From an uncultured Flavobacteriaceae bacterium (GTDB lineage Bacteria > Bacteroidota > Bacteroidia > Flavobacteriales > Flavobacteriaceae), in NCBI GenBank assembly GCA_913052425.1, contig CAJXEG010000003.1:1-25701 (forward strand): a stretch of 25,701 nt of DNA, in the 5' to 3' direction. The position numbers and the translations under genes were made by a program. The notes below the pieces were generated by a model. It was given only the letters and a program-made list of their open reading frames with translations, made no database searches and had not been told where the DNA came from. The stretch's first letter is position 1, and the number at the start of each line of letters is the position of its first letter. Shown one piece after another: positions 8,816 through 16,306 of the stretch.

Positions 8816-10201
8816 TCAATAAACACCAAACTGCTCTATGATGGGTGGAAGAATTTTTTGGTCGATTACAAGTTTTAATTGCTCCACTTCTATGGGTTGG
8901 ATTTGGTGTATTCTTTTGTGTCCTATGCTTTCTCCCTGAGCGATGATTTTCCACTGCCCTTTGGTGTAGGCTTGGATGTGATAGGCCCTTACCCTATGTC
9001 CCTTGGCGATGTCCTCTTGAATGACTATGTTGCTTATGGTTTGGGGGTTGTCTAATGAGAGTACAATTTGATCCCCTTTTGCGGAGGTGGAAGCTATGGA
9101 TTTCGAAAAGGTTTTTTTGATGGCCGCTCCCCATTCCTCCAGACGCCTTACGTCGGCTTCGGGCAGTAAACCCCTGGGGTCGGGAGTAAGTCCCATGATC
9201 AAGGTAGAATTGTGCCCTACGGAATTATAATACATATGCATGAGTTTTTCCAGCGGGAAAATGTGCTCTTCGTCACCGGGTTCCCAAAACCATTCATGTC
9301 TGCCATTGTATCCCCTCAGTGGGGCATCGGACATGGCGGGCATCCAATAGGCTCCGTCAGGGTCACCGTGTTTTAATAAATTTCTGTGATCTGCTGTGGT
9401 ATCACCTGCATGGGAATAAGGGGTTGGAAAAGTTGCCCAACAAGGGTAGGGTACAGTTCCCGATTCAGACCCTCCCCATCGGGCTTCAGCCAATTGTTTG
9501 TTGTGGTAAAATAAACAGTCGGGCTGGTATTTTTTTACAATGGGAAGAACATCCGGGGCTCCCAAGTCGGGATGACTGGCTCCACCGTCAAACCATATTT
9601 CGAACAAGGGGCCGTATTGGGTGCAGAGTTCTGTTACCATACCCTCTACCATTTGGTTGTAATAGACCTGACGTTTCTTTTGAAACTCACCGGTTCCATT
9701 GACTGTAAAATCATGTACACCAAAAAAAGAATTCCACCGAATTCCCACATAGATACCGGGCTGTATACCGTATTTCCTACACGAATTGACAAAATCCCTT
9801 ACGATGTCTCCTTTACCATCTCTCCATTTTAGGGTTTTGACACTGTAGGGATTTACTTCGGATGGGTATAAGGCAAATCCGGTTTCGTGGGTAGCAGTGA
9901 GGAGGGCAAATTTGAATCCTGCTTTTTTAATGGCTTTGATCCATTGATCGGTGTCCAATTGTTGGGGATTGAATATTTGATGGTTGGGGATAGGGTTGAT
10001 CCTATTGCCGGATGTTCCTGTTTGGCGGTACTTTTTATTGTCAAAAACATGGAGGTCGTAATGAAATACAGCACCCAGTTCCGCTTTTTGCCACGCCAGT
10101 TGTGCTTTGTTGGGGACAGGATTTGTGGGAAGGGTTTTTTGGGTATACGCTTTGGTTAAGAAAATAACGCACAGAGTTAAAATAAAATCCCTAAAATTCA
10201 T
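8816..10201 (-). CDS. Secreted GH29 alpha-L-fucosidase
   Basis: Exported glycoside hydrolase of 461 residues expected to release alpha-linked L-fucose. A signal peptide covers about residues 1-20. The (beta/alpha)8 catalytic domain follows, with LGAVFHYDLHVF (His47), LTATHETGFALYPSE (His105) and EIWFDGG with Asp205 as the likely nucleophile of GH29. Other conserved stretches are RWGGSESGTVPYPCWATFP and GLTPDPRGLLPEADVRRLEEWG. The last 100 residues or so look like a discoidin/F5-8C-type beta-sandwich (SLDNPQTISNIVIQED ... RAYHIQA), often a glycan-binding module. The usual KHHDGF motif reads THETGF here, so the second His is Glu. It lies 68 bases downstream of the PBP4 gene on the same strand and may share its transcript. 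Confidence 0.88.
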   Translation of the reverse strand: MNFRDFILTLCVIFLTKAYTQKTLPTNPVPNKAQLAWQKAELGAVFHYDLHVFDNKKYRQTGTSGNRINPIPNHQIFNPQQLDTDQWIKAIKKAGFKFALLTATHETGFALYPSEVNPYSVKTLKWRDGKGDIVRDFVNSCRKYGIQPGIYVGIRWNSFFGVHDFTVNGTGEFQKKRQVYYNQMVEGMVTELCTQYGPLFEIWFDGGASHPDLGAPDVLPIVKKYQPDCLFYHNKQLAEARWGGSESGTVPYPCWATFPTPYSHAGDTTADHRNLLKHGDPDGAYWMPAMSDAPLRGYNGRHEWFWEPGDEEHIFPLEKLMHMYYNSVGHNSTLIMGLTPDPRGLLPEADVRRLEEWGAAIKKTFSKSIASTSAKGDQIVLSLDNPQTISNIVIQEDIAKGHRVRAYHIQAYTKGQWKIIAQGESIGHKRIHQIQPIEVEQLKLVIDQKILPPIIEQFGVY

Positions 10202-10269
10202 GATGCTTGGTTTTTGGTGTATTTAAGTTAATTAATGGTTGGATATGTGAGCCAATTTGGGCATGAAAA

Positions 10270-11544
10270 TTACTTTAGTTTTTTTTGAAATTGTCGTAAC
10301 AATTCACTGATGCCCTCTCTAATTTCGTCAGTGGGAGCCGTAAAGTGGTTGGCCATAATAGAAAAGACATAGACATTTCCCCTGTCACTGATCCAATAGC
10401 CGGAGAGGTTGTGGTTGTGTCGCAGGGTACCTGTTTTGGCATATACCTCTCGAAGTGGATAGTCTTTGAGGGTTCCCGAACTCGCACTTTTGGGGAAATA
10501 TTTTTTAATGGTTTCAAGACCTGCCTCCCGGTGAATTTTTTTGAGCACAGCGATCAATGTCCGGGGTGTGATCATATTGTAACGGGAAACTCCCGATCCG
10601 TCTACCCATTCAATGGGGTCGGGTAACCATTGGCTCCACTGGATCTTTAGGGTATCAATTGTTTTTTGAATATTCATTTCATTGAATGTAGTTTGAGAGA
10701 TCATGTTCAGCAAGGCCTCAGCCACTCCATTGTCACTGTCCTGAAGCAGGGCTTTGTAGAGTAGGACTTCTTGGTTGGAGTAGAGTATATCCCAGTTTGG
10801 GGGAGTGTTGGAATTTTCCAGTAATTTGACAGGGTATTGGGTACGTTTTTGTAGCAAATGGGTAAAGAGGCTGTCACTGGTGATAAAAGGCCGGTACAAA
10901 GTATCTCTTTCATTAAGCATTTGGGGGTTGAGGTAAAAACGATTTTTGGATCGTTCGCGATGAAATTGTTGTTTAAGCGTGTCCAAAGCCATGTGTTTTT
11001 CAAGGGGCTTTGGGATCATTCGGGTATTGTTGGGAGCTACAAAGACTTGTGTTGTATTGCCATAAATGGGAAAAGGGCTGCTTTCTGCGGCGTAATAATA
11101 TGGGTAATCATCCCAAGACCAGCCGTGTCCGTGGGCATTCAATGTGGATTTTGGGGCGTGATAGTGCCAGGTATATTTTTGATCAAAAAAGGAGGCCAGC
11201 TCTGGGTCGGGATAAAAAGGATGAAACAGCAATGGGTAGCCTGTAGCTTTAAAGTGCATGATGGAGTCCTTTTCTTTGAAGTATAGGGAAGGTAGAGAAT
11301 CAAAGCTTTGAATGGAGGCGAGAAAGGTCAGTAGCTTGACGTTTGAGGCGGGGGTCATAAATTTTTCCCCATGATAAAAAGCTTTGGGTTTTGAGGCATT
11401 TAAGGGCGCAACAGTCAGGGCGATATGGGCTTGCTCAAAAGCGGGGATCTTTTTGAGCATCCGCGCAATTTTTCGTTTAGAAAATTGCTGTCCCAAAAGG
11501 GATATGCTTGTCAAAAAAAGAAAACTGGTGATCAGCCAACGCAT
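10270..11544 (-). CDS. D-alanyl-D-alanine carboxypeptidase/endopeptidase, PBP4 type (S13)
   Basis: Periplasmic penicillin-binding protein of the S13 peptidase family, which trims or cleaves peptidoglycan cross-links. The 424 residues begin with a signal peptide (about 1-19). All three active-site motifs are present: SNVK at 67-70 (SxxK, Ser67 nucleophile, Lys70), SDN at 270-272 (SxN) and KTG at 370-372. EWVDGSGVSRYN near 312-323 is also typical of the family. The length fits PBP4/DacB-like proteins of Bacteroidetes. It is not next to other wall genes; the fucosidase gene follows on the same strand. The assigned reaction is well supported, but whether endopeptidase or carboxypeptidase activity dominates cannot be told. 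Confidence 0.92.
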   Translation of the reverse strand: MRWLITSFLFLTSISLLGQQFSKRKIARMLKKIPAFEQAHIALTVAPLNASKPKAFYHGEKFMTPASNVKLLTFLASIQSFDSLPSLYFKEKDSIMHFKATGYPLLFHPFYPDPELASFFDQKYTWHYHAPKSTLNAHGHGWSWDDYPYYYAAESSPFPIYGNTTQVFVAPNNTRMIPKPLEKHMALDTLKQQFHRERSKNRFYLNPQMLNERDTLYRPFITSDSLFTHLLQKRTQYPVKLLENSNTPPNWDILYSNQEVLLYKALLQDSDNGVAEALLNMISQTTFNEMNIQKTIDTLKIQWSQWLPDPIEWVDGSGVSRYNMITPRTLIAVLKKIHREAGLETIKKYFPKSASSGTLKDYPLREVYAKTGTLRHNHNLSGYWISDRGNVYVFSIMANHFTAPTDEIREGISELLRQFQKKLK

Positions 11545-11773
11545 TTAATAAAGATAGTAAAAGCCTTTCTTTGTGGTAAGTATTAAAACTTAACTTTTTT
11601 TAAATGTAAGATGTCAACAGTGGGTTGGATTTTTGTATTACGGTTTGAGTTTTTATATTAATTTTACAAAGCGGTTTAATGGATCAAGCAGTTCTTAAAA
11701 CTTTAACCGATATTTAAATTTTAAGGTTTCCCTTGATCTCTCCAATGAAGGAAGTTAAATCAATTGACAAATA

Positions 11774-11847
11774 GGCCCAGTAGTTCAACTGGATAGAATA
11801 TCAGATTTCGGCTCTGAGGGTTGGGGGTTCGAATCCTCCCTGGGTCA
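11774..11847 (+). tRNA. tRNA-Arg (anticodon UCG)
   Basis: A complete cloverleaf can be folded by eye. The acceptor GGCCCAG (11774-11780) pairs with CTGGGTC (11840-11846). The D stem is GTTC/GAAT. The anticodon stem TCAGA/TCTGA carries loop TTTCGGC, giving anticodon TCG (11808-11810), which reads CGA. A five-base variable loop follows. The T stem GGGGG/CCTCC has loop TTCGAAT, and the discriminator is A. Each stem tolerates at most one G-T pair. CCA is not encoded. The length is 74 bases. The anticodon points to arginine. Confidence 0.95.
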
Positions 11848-11873
11848 CGAATACAGCAACAAAAAGTTGAAAC

Positions 11874-11906
11874 AAAGCAAGTGCAAAATAGAAGTGCTTG
11901 CTTTTT
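11874..11906 (+). terminator. Rho-independent terminator after the tRNA
   Basis: An 11-bp stem, 11874-11884 with 11894-11904 (two internal G-T pairs), closes a nine-base loop and runs into a five-base T tract at 11902-11906. It begins 26 bases after the tRNA end, the expected place for a terminator of a single tRNA transcript. Confidence 0.75.
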
Positions 11907-11917
11907 AGATGGACTAC

Positions 11918-12094
11918 TCATTTACTGGAATTATTAAATTTTTCTGACAGTGCCATTCTTTTCATGATGATCAACTGAAAGGCCTCCAAGGGAATTTCTT
12001 TGATAGAATTGTCCCCTGATAGATGCTATATTACCATCCTGTTTTCAGACGAAATAAGATCTCCTGTCAGGGTAGTTTCAACATCTTGAAAGTG
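11918..12094 (-). pseudogene. Possible decayed gene fragment
   Basis: Reading the minus strand from 12094 gives 22 residues, a TAG, then 35 more residues and a TGA at 11918. Both parts read like ordinary protein and continue sensibly across the stop (LISSENRMVI, then HLSGDNSIKEIPLEAFQLI). An IPLEAFQLI-type stretch suggests the tail of a real domain, but I cannot name the family. There is no upstream open frame to supply a full N-terminus, because another TAG precedes position 12094. It may be the eroded end of a gene that once sat beside the tRNA, or simply a chance frame. Confidence 0.25.
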
Positions 12095-12357
12095 CTATTT
12101 TTTGCTAGAACCATTGGCATGATGTCCTGAATGTGAAAATACAAAGTTTAAAAAATGAACAGGAGCAAGTAAAGCTTCCGTATGTGATTTAAAAAAAAAG
12201 TGAAAGTTAATGTTTAACAGCGTCTAAACTTAATCAATTAAAACCTGAAAAAATATGATGGTACTTAATTTTTTATAGTATTGGTTTAATTCTATTGCAG
12301 AGATAAATGATGGGTTTGATAAATGTTAAAATTTATTTTTTTTGATTTCATTCACAA

Positions 12358-12385
12358 TTGCAACTTATTTTTTTAAATACTTTTA
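12358..12385 (+). promoter_or_regulatory. Possible promoter for the small two-gene unit
   Basis: TTG at 12358-12360 and TACTTTTA at 12378-12385 are separated by 17 bases, matching the flavobacterial TTG-N17-23-TAnnTTTG pattern except for the final base. The first ATG of the small genes is 22 bases further on. The sequence context is AT-rich, so this is tentative. Confidence 0.35.
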
Positions 12386-12407
12386 ATTGTCTAAAAAACA
12401 TTAAGTT

Positions 12408-12536
12408 ATGGAAACACTAAATAAATATTTGTTTGCATTTACACTTACAGCCTTCATCTTTGGCGTTCTTGGATTTCTAGTGGGAAGACAGGGAAATCAT
12501 CATTCCTGTCCCATGAAAATGGCCCTCATGAAGTGA
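12408..12536 (+). CDS. Small membrane protein with His/Cys/Met tail
   Basis: A 42-codon frame, not a recognised family. Residues 7-26 (YLFAFTLTAFIFGVLGFLVG) form one clear membrane helix. The short tail after it, GRQGNHHSCPMKMALMK, is rich in His, Cys and Met, residues that often bind soft metals such as copper; this is inference only. A promoter-like sequence lies 22 bases upstream. The stop overlaps the next start as TGATG, which suggests translational coupling with the 55-codon frame that follows. Alternatively the two frames are one gene broken, or joined, by a -1 frameshift near 12530: the second frame stays open upstream of its ATG and would continue the tail as HEVMFMDGHIKM. Confidence 0.5.
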   Translation: METLNKYLFAFTLTAFIFGVLGFLVGRQGNHHSCPMKMALMK

Positions 12537-12703
12537 TGTTTATGGATGGTCACATAAAAATGAATAAGTGCAAGTCCAGCCTAATGATCAAAGAGATGCA
12601 AGAGGAAGGGATTGATTGGAATGAAGGCATTTATGTCCAAAAGCATGGAGGAGCAGATGGAGAGGAAAAAATAACGGTAAAAGTTAAGCCTAAAGAGGAA
12701 TAG
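12536..12703 (+). CDS. Small hypothetical protein, coupled to the preceding gene
   Basis: A 55-codon frame whose ATG shares one base with the TGA of the small membrane protein gene (TGATG). No ribosome binding site is obvious, as expected for coupled re-initiation. The product is soluble-looking and mixed-charge: the start MFMDGHIKMNKCK holds Met, His and Cys, the middle EMQEEGIDWNEGIYVQKHGG is acidic, and the end ITVKVKPKEE looks like a beta strand with a charged tail. I do not recognise the family. A hairpin with a short T run follows 26 bases later, so promoter, two frames and terminator make up a complete small transcription unit. It could equally be the second half of a frameshifted single gene of about 97 residues. 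Confidence 0.45.
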   Translation: MFMDGHIKMNKCKSSLMIKEMQEEGIDWNEGIYVQKHGGADGEEKITVKVKPKEE

Positions 12704-12729
12704 ACTTTTCTTAACAGCATTTTATGTTT

Positions 12730-12750
12730 AAGCAAAGCTTACTTTGTTTT
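12730..12750 (+). terminator. Probable terminator of the small two-gene unit
   Basis: Eight-bp hairpin: 12730-12737 pairs with 12742-12749 around the loop CTTA, with one G-T pair. The 3' arm ends in four T residues (12747-12750). It sits 26 bases after the stop at 12703 and before the convergent AraC gene end at 12790. The stem is AT-rich and weak. Confidence 0.4.
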
Positions 12751-12789
12751 GACCCCTATTAAAATCATTCATCAACCAACCTCAGCTTA

Positions 12790-13662
12790 CTAAGTTTGAT
12801 TTTTGAGTCTTTGATATTTGCTTTTGTATTCACTGGCGGAAATTCCTTTGACAGCCTTAAATACACGATTAAAGCTTGAAAAAGAGTTAAATCCTGTATC
12901 GCGGCATATTTGAGAGATGGACTTACGGCTATTGATGATCATTTGGCACGCCCTACTGATTCGGTATTCTCGAATAAACTGGAAGGCTGTTTTCCCGGTA
13001 CGTTCCTTAAAGTATCGGCAAAAAGAATTGGTTGTCATGTATGAGAGGTCGGACAGTTCTTTAAGGCTGATTTCACTTACATAGTTTTTGACAATAAAAT
13101 TAATCACACGTTGCAAGCGGTCTTCATTTTCGGATTCCAAGCAAATGAGATTAAAGTTTACTGAAGTCAAAGACCTTGTTTGTTTGATTAGCGCCAAACG
13201 ATTCAAGGTGCTTATCAAACGAATCAAACGATCGGCCCCTTTGGACTCACAAATGCGGATGAGGTCTTCCAGTATCAAATAGTTGTCCATCTGTTCAAAG
13301 ATGGTACCTTGGTGGGCGTTTTCAAGCAGGGATTTAACATTGGAAAATTCCGGAACATTATCAACGAATTTATTGATTAATACCGGCTTGAATTTGATGA
13401 TGATATAATCGACTTGGGATGAGGAATCTTCTAGTTCGTTTTTGAATAGGTGCGGTACTTTACTTCCCAGAAGTACCAATTCATTTTCATTAAAATAATC
13501 AATGCTATCTCCCACAATACGAACACCGGTTCCATTGATGGGATAAAACAATTCGTAGTCTTCATGATAGTGCCAATCCTCCCCAAAATGAGGAATGGTC
13601 TTCCGCTCAGAGAAAAAGCTTTGATAATCCTCGGTTTGAGTTATGGAATACTTTAGTCTCAC
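12790..13662 (-). CDS. AraC-family transcriptional regulator
   Basis: Cytoplasmic DNA-binding regulator of 290 residues. The N-terminal part (about 20-100) resembles an AraC cupin-type ligand-binding domain, with HFGEDWHYHEDYELFYPINGTG and LLGSKVPHLF. The C-terminal 100 residues hold the two helix-turn-helix motifs: ISLKELSDLSYMTTNSFCRYFKERTG and then SISQICRDTGFNSFSSFNRVFKAVKGISASEYK, the classic AraC signature. This cupin-plus-AraC arrangement is common in regulators of sugar and glycan use in Bacteroidetes. No catabolic gene lies directly beside it; the catabolic operon that starts 10.7 kb away could be a target, but nothing in the sequence shows this. It is transcribed in the same direction as the upstream receptor gene. 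Confidence 0.93.
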   Translation of the reverse strand: MRLKYSITQTEDYQSFFSERKTIPHFGEDWHYHEDYELFYPINGTGVRIVGDSIDYFNENELVLLGSKVPHLFKNELEDSSSQVDYIIIKFKPVLINKFVDNVPEFSNVKSLLENAHQGTIFEQMDNYLILEDLIRICESKGADRLIRLISTLNRLALIKQTRSLTSVNFNLICLESENEDRLQRVINFIVKNYVSEISLKELSDLSYMTTNSFCRYFKERTGKTAFQFIREYRISRACQMIINSRKSISQICRDTGFNSFSSFNRVFKAVKGISASEYKSKYQRLKNQT

Positions 13663-14006
13663 GAGAGTAGTTTTATTAAAAGTATAAATTTATATTTTTC
13701 TATCTCAAAACTATTTGCAGAAAAAACTAAATAAATATTTTTAAGCATGGTTTTAAACAAAGATATATTTTGAGGATAGTGAGGTTGGCAAACCACCAGT
13801 TAATGCTATTTGATTAAAACAAATTAACATGTTAAATAACTTAGAGGGTTGAATGATTTTATAAAAAAGTAATATGGCTTTTCATTTTAAAATAAACTAC
13901 TGACACAATCAAGCGATGGAATTGAAGTCTATAATTGGAACAGTAGTTATCTGATTAAATAAAGGAATTATCTGGATTGATCTCCCTAATTTATCCTTCA
14001 ACAACA
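13663..14006. other. 344-base intergenic stretch, promoter region of the AraC gene
   Basis: No open frame of interest on either strand. It is AT-rich and lies between the stop of the receptor gene and the start of the AraC gene, both on the minus strand. The only signal I see is a minus-strand promoter-like pair at 13758-13792. No clear terminator for the receptor gene was found. Confidence 0.6.
13758..13792 (-). promoter_or_regulatory. Possible promoter of the AraC gene
   Basis: On the minus strand, TTTG (13792-13789) is followed after 23 bases by TATCTTTG (13765-13758), an exact match to the TAnnTTTG -7 word. The spacing is at the long end of the range. The leader to the ATG at 13662 would be about 95 bases. 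Confidence 0.35.
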
Positions 14007-16250
14007 TTAGTTATACTTCCATCTTATTCCAAAGAAAAATCGTATGCCCTGGTTGGAGGTATATACATAGGTGGGGTCAAAAGTCAAAGCGTTGGGGTTG
14101 CTAGGAGTTGGTAAAGCATTTCCGGCGCCATCAAAGACCACCTGCTGATCAAAGGGATCAAAAGAACGCGCAATACTGTTCGGAGGAGGGGTAAAGTTTA
14201 AAATATTTTTGATGCCTCCATAGGATTCCAGCGAGTTGTTCCAAATTTTTGTGAGTTGCACATTGAGAATACTAAAGGGATCGGAATAGGAGGGTCTGGG
14301 GTCTAGATCCCCCAAGGTAGGTAATCTCAATGCACCGGTAGAGGTTCCCGTAAAATCGAGGGTTATATTATTGGCAATCCATTTTTTTTCAACTTTCCAT
14401 ACCCCTTGAAAACTTTCGGTAAGGAAGGGCATCGTTTTGATCCCATTTTCCTCTACAAAAGTATCAATATAGGTCGCTCCAAGATTAATTCTGAGTCCTC
14501 CTTGTGCGAATAAGTTCACATTAAGTGAAAGACCGTTAGAGGTTGATTTTCCAGCAAGGTTATCGTATATGATTTTGTTGGGATCTGTTTGGTAATCGGG
14601 AATGATTTTATTAGAGAAATGGTTGGTAAACAGACTCAAGTCAAAATCGATGATCGCTCCTTTTTTCAGGAAAAATTTTTGTACAAAATTGAGGTTGGCA
14701 TTCCATGATTTTTCGGGTTTCAAATCGTCCAAAAATATCACTTCACGTGCGCCTGTCAGTGCGGCATGGTCTTCCGTAAAAATCTGAGCCACCCGATATC
14801 CTGTTCCGGCACTAAGTCTAAGTATTGAGCTTTTGTCGCTGTTGTTGATTTTATAATTGATCCGTGGGGTTAGGATATTCCCATGGATCGAATTAAGGTC
14901 AAATCGGAGTCCCAAAAGCAAAGTATTAAAGGGATTGATCTGGATTTGATTTTGAATGAATATTCCGGGTAGATGGGTTATAGATGCTAAGTTTTGTGTA
15001 GAAAAATTATTGAAAGTAGCCGTGGTATCATCGTCGTAGAGGGTGAATCTGTAGGCCAGCCCGACCAGCAATTCTTGTTTTGCAATGTTTTTATTCCAAA
15101 CCATTTGACCAAAACCTATTGTTTGATCCGCATTAAAAGATGTATTGCCGTAGGCCGAATTTTGATTGTGGTCGTTAAAACTGAATTGGAATGAAAGATT
15201 TTTATGGAATTGATACTTTCCAAAAAGTTCAAACCTGCTGGTGTAGATGCTCTCCCCATAAATCTCTTCCCCTGCTCTGTGTATGGGCAACCATTCCATT
15301 TGTCCCCCCCAGCGGTCTTCATAGACATAACGTGTGGCGATTGAAAATTTATTGGCTAGGGAAAATTTGTTAAAAATAGAAATGCGATCTTGAAGTGTCA
15401 AGTCAGTGAATCCATCTTGGTTGTTGTCGATGGGATTGGAATAGTTAAAATAGTTGATCCCCAATATAGCTGAGGTTTTTTTGGATGGGCTGTATTTGAA
15501 GGCTAAATCTGTATTGGCTTCTCCCCAACCGGACACAAAAGAATCAACCGTAAGTTTTGCTGTGTTTTCGGGTAATTTTGTAATTAAATTAATCACCCCT
15601 GCAACTGCTTCAGATCCGAAGAGTGAGGAGCCAGGCCCCTTGATGACCTCAATTCTTTCAATTAAGGCTTGGGGGACTCCTGAAAAGCCATATACAGTGG
15701 AGAGACCACTGACTATGGGAAGCCCATCGATCAAAACCATGGTGTAGCATCCCTCTTGGCCGTTGATGCGAATTTCTCCCGTGCTACAAATACTACAGTT
15801 CAGTTGGGGTCGGATACCATTCACATTTTCAAGGGCTTCAAAAACCGAAGCGGTTGGATTGGCTTTAAAGAAACTTTGACCATAAACCTCAACGGGTACC
15901 GGACTGTCGAGTTTGGATACTTTTTTTAGGGTACCCGACACCACTACTTCCTCCATTGGATTGTCCCATTCCAATTCGATGATGCCCAAGTCGGTTGTCT
16001 CTGGACTTATTGTTCTGATCTGAGATTTATGGCCCAAATAGGAGATGAGCAGTTTTGGGTTTGCTATATTTGAAATGAAGATGGTAAATTGACCTTCTGC
16101 ATCGGTGGTAACACCTGAATTTGTTCCCTTGACAATTACGGAGGCCGATGTAAGTGGTTGGCCTTCTGAAAAGACTTTACCGGTTATGATAAAATCTTGG
16201 GCATTGGTCGTTTGTAAAAAAATAAAAACAAATAGGAAACTTAAACGCAC
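14007..16250 (-). CDS. TonB-dependent outer-membrane receptor, metal-linked
   Basis: Outer-membrane active-transport receptor of 747 residues. In order: signal peptide (1-17, ending TTNAQ), a CarboxypepD_reg-like domain (about 20-95), a TonB-box-like EEVVVSGT (100-107), a plug (about 115-225, with VLIDGLPIVSG and IEVIKGPGSSLFGSEAVAGVINLITK) and a beta-barrel ending in RFFFGIRWKYN, a typical aromatic C-terminus. The plug has Cys152, Cys155 and Cys168 in NCSICSTGEIRINGQEGC, unusual for an outer-membrane protein. The start is GTG; an in-frame stop lies just upstream, so no earlier start exists. It diverges from an MntR/DtxR-type repressor across a 56-base gap with two operator-like repeats, so metal (iron or manganese, free or chelated) is the likely cargo. 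No SusD partner is present, arguing against glycan uptake. Confidence 0.9.
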   Translation of the reverse strand: MRLSFLFVFIFLQTTNAQDFIITGKVFSEGQPLTSASVIVKGTNSGVTTDAEGQFTIFISNIANPKLLISYLGHKSQIRTISPETTDLGIIELEWDNPMEEVVVSGTLKKVSKLDSPVPVEVYGQSFFKANPTASVFEALENVNGIRPQLNCSICSTGEIRINGQEGCYTMVLIDGLPIVSGLSTVYGFSGVPQALIERIEVIKGPGSSLFGSEAVAGVINLITKLPENTAKLTVDSFVSGWGEANTDLAFKYSPSKKTSAILGINYFNYSNPIDNNQDGFTDLTLQDRISIFNKFSLANKFSIATRYVYEDRWGGQMEWLPIHRAGEEIYGESIYTSRFELFGKYQFHKNLSFQFSFNDHNQNSAYGNTSFNADQTIGFGQMVWNKNIAKQELLVGLAYRFTLYDDDTTATFNNFSTQNLASITHLPGIFIQNQIQINPFNTLLLGLRFDLNSIHGNILTPRINYKINNSDKSSILRLSAGTGYRVAQIFTEDHAALTGAREVIFLDDLKPEKSWNANLNFVQKFFLKKGAIIDFDLSLFTNHFSNKIIPDYQTDPNKIIYDNLAGKSTSNGLSLNVNLFAQGGLRINLGATYIDTFVEENGIKTMPFLTESFQGVWKVEKKWIANNITLDFTGTSTGALRLPTLGDLDPRPSYSDPFSILNVQLTKIWNNSLESYGGIKNILNFTPPPNSIARSFDPFDQQVVFDGAGNALPTPSNPNALTFDPTYVYTSNQGIRFFFGIRWKYN

Positions 16251-16252
16251 GC

Positions 16253-16306
16253 AATAGTTTTATATTGCAAAACTAATTTAATAGTTTTATACTGCAAAAC
16301 ACTTTT
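16253..16306. promoter_or_regulatory. Tandem operator: two 27-bp repeats for the MntR-like repressor
   Basis: Two head-to-tail 27-base copies, 16253-16279 and 16280-16306, fill the whole gap between the divergent genes. Each contains an inverted repeat: AGTTTTATATTGCAAAACT at 16256-16274 and AGTTTTATACTGCAAAACA at 16283-16301, with arms GTTTT/AAAAC. The copies differ at one base within the cores and at their 3' ends. Such dyads are what dimeric DtxR/MntR proteins bind, so autoregulation plus control of the receptor is the natural reading. Binding itself is inferred. Confidence 0.75.
16268..16298 (-). promoter_or_regulatory. Receptor promoter overlapped by both operator copies
   Basis: On the minus strand, TTTG (16298-16295) lies 19 bases before TAGTTTTG (16275-16268), an exact match to the Bacteroidetes TTTG-N19-TAnnTTTG promoter. 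The -33 word sits inside the right-hand operator copy and the -7 word inside the left-hand copy, so bound repressor would block both. The predicted leader to the GTG at 16250 is only about 10-15 bases. Confidence 0.65.

Larger units (their letters stand above)
11848..12407. other. 560-base stretch with no intact gene
   Basis: After the tRNA terminator this AT-rich stretch has no open frame of useful length on either strand. A short interrupted minus-strand frame at 11918-12094 reads like protein and is listed separately. From about 12130 to 12340 I see only AT-rich sequence with poly-A runs. The last 50 bases carry a possible promoter for the small genes at 12408. No copy of the tRNA 3' end, which might mark an attachment site, was noticed. 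Confidence 0.6.

Noticed and set aside
11774..12750. Possible integrated element at the tRNA-Arg 3' end
   Set aside because: No integrase, no repeated copy of the tRNA 3' end and no phage or conjugation genes were seen downstream.
14007..16250. SusC-type glycan receptor belonging to the rhamnosidase operon
   Set aside because: No SusD follows, the length (747) is short for SusC, and the gene shares its control region with an MntR-like repressor rather than with the operon.
16253..16306. CRISPR-like repeat array
   Set aside because: Only two copies, directly abutting with no spacers, and each contains an operator-type dyad.
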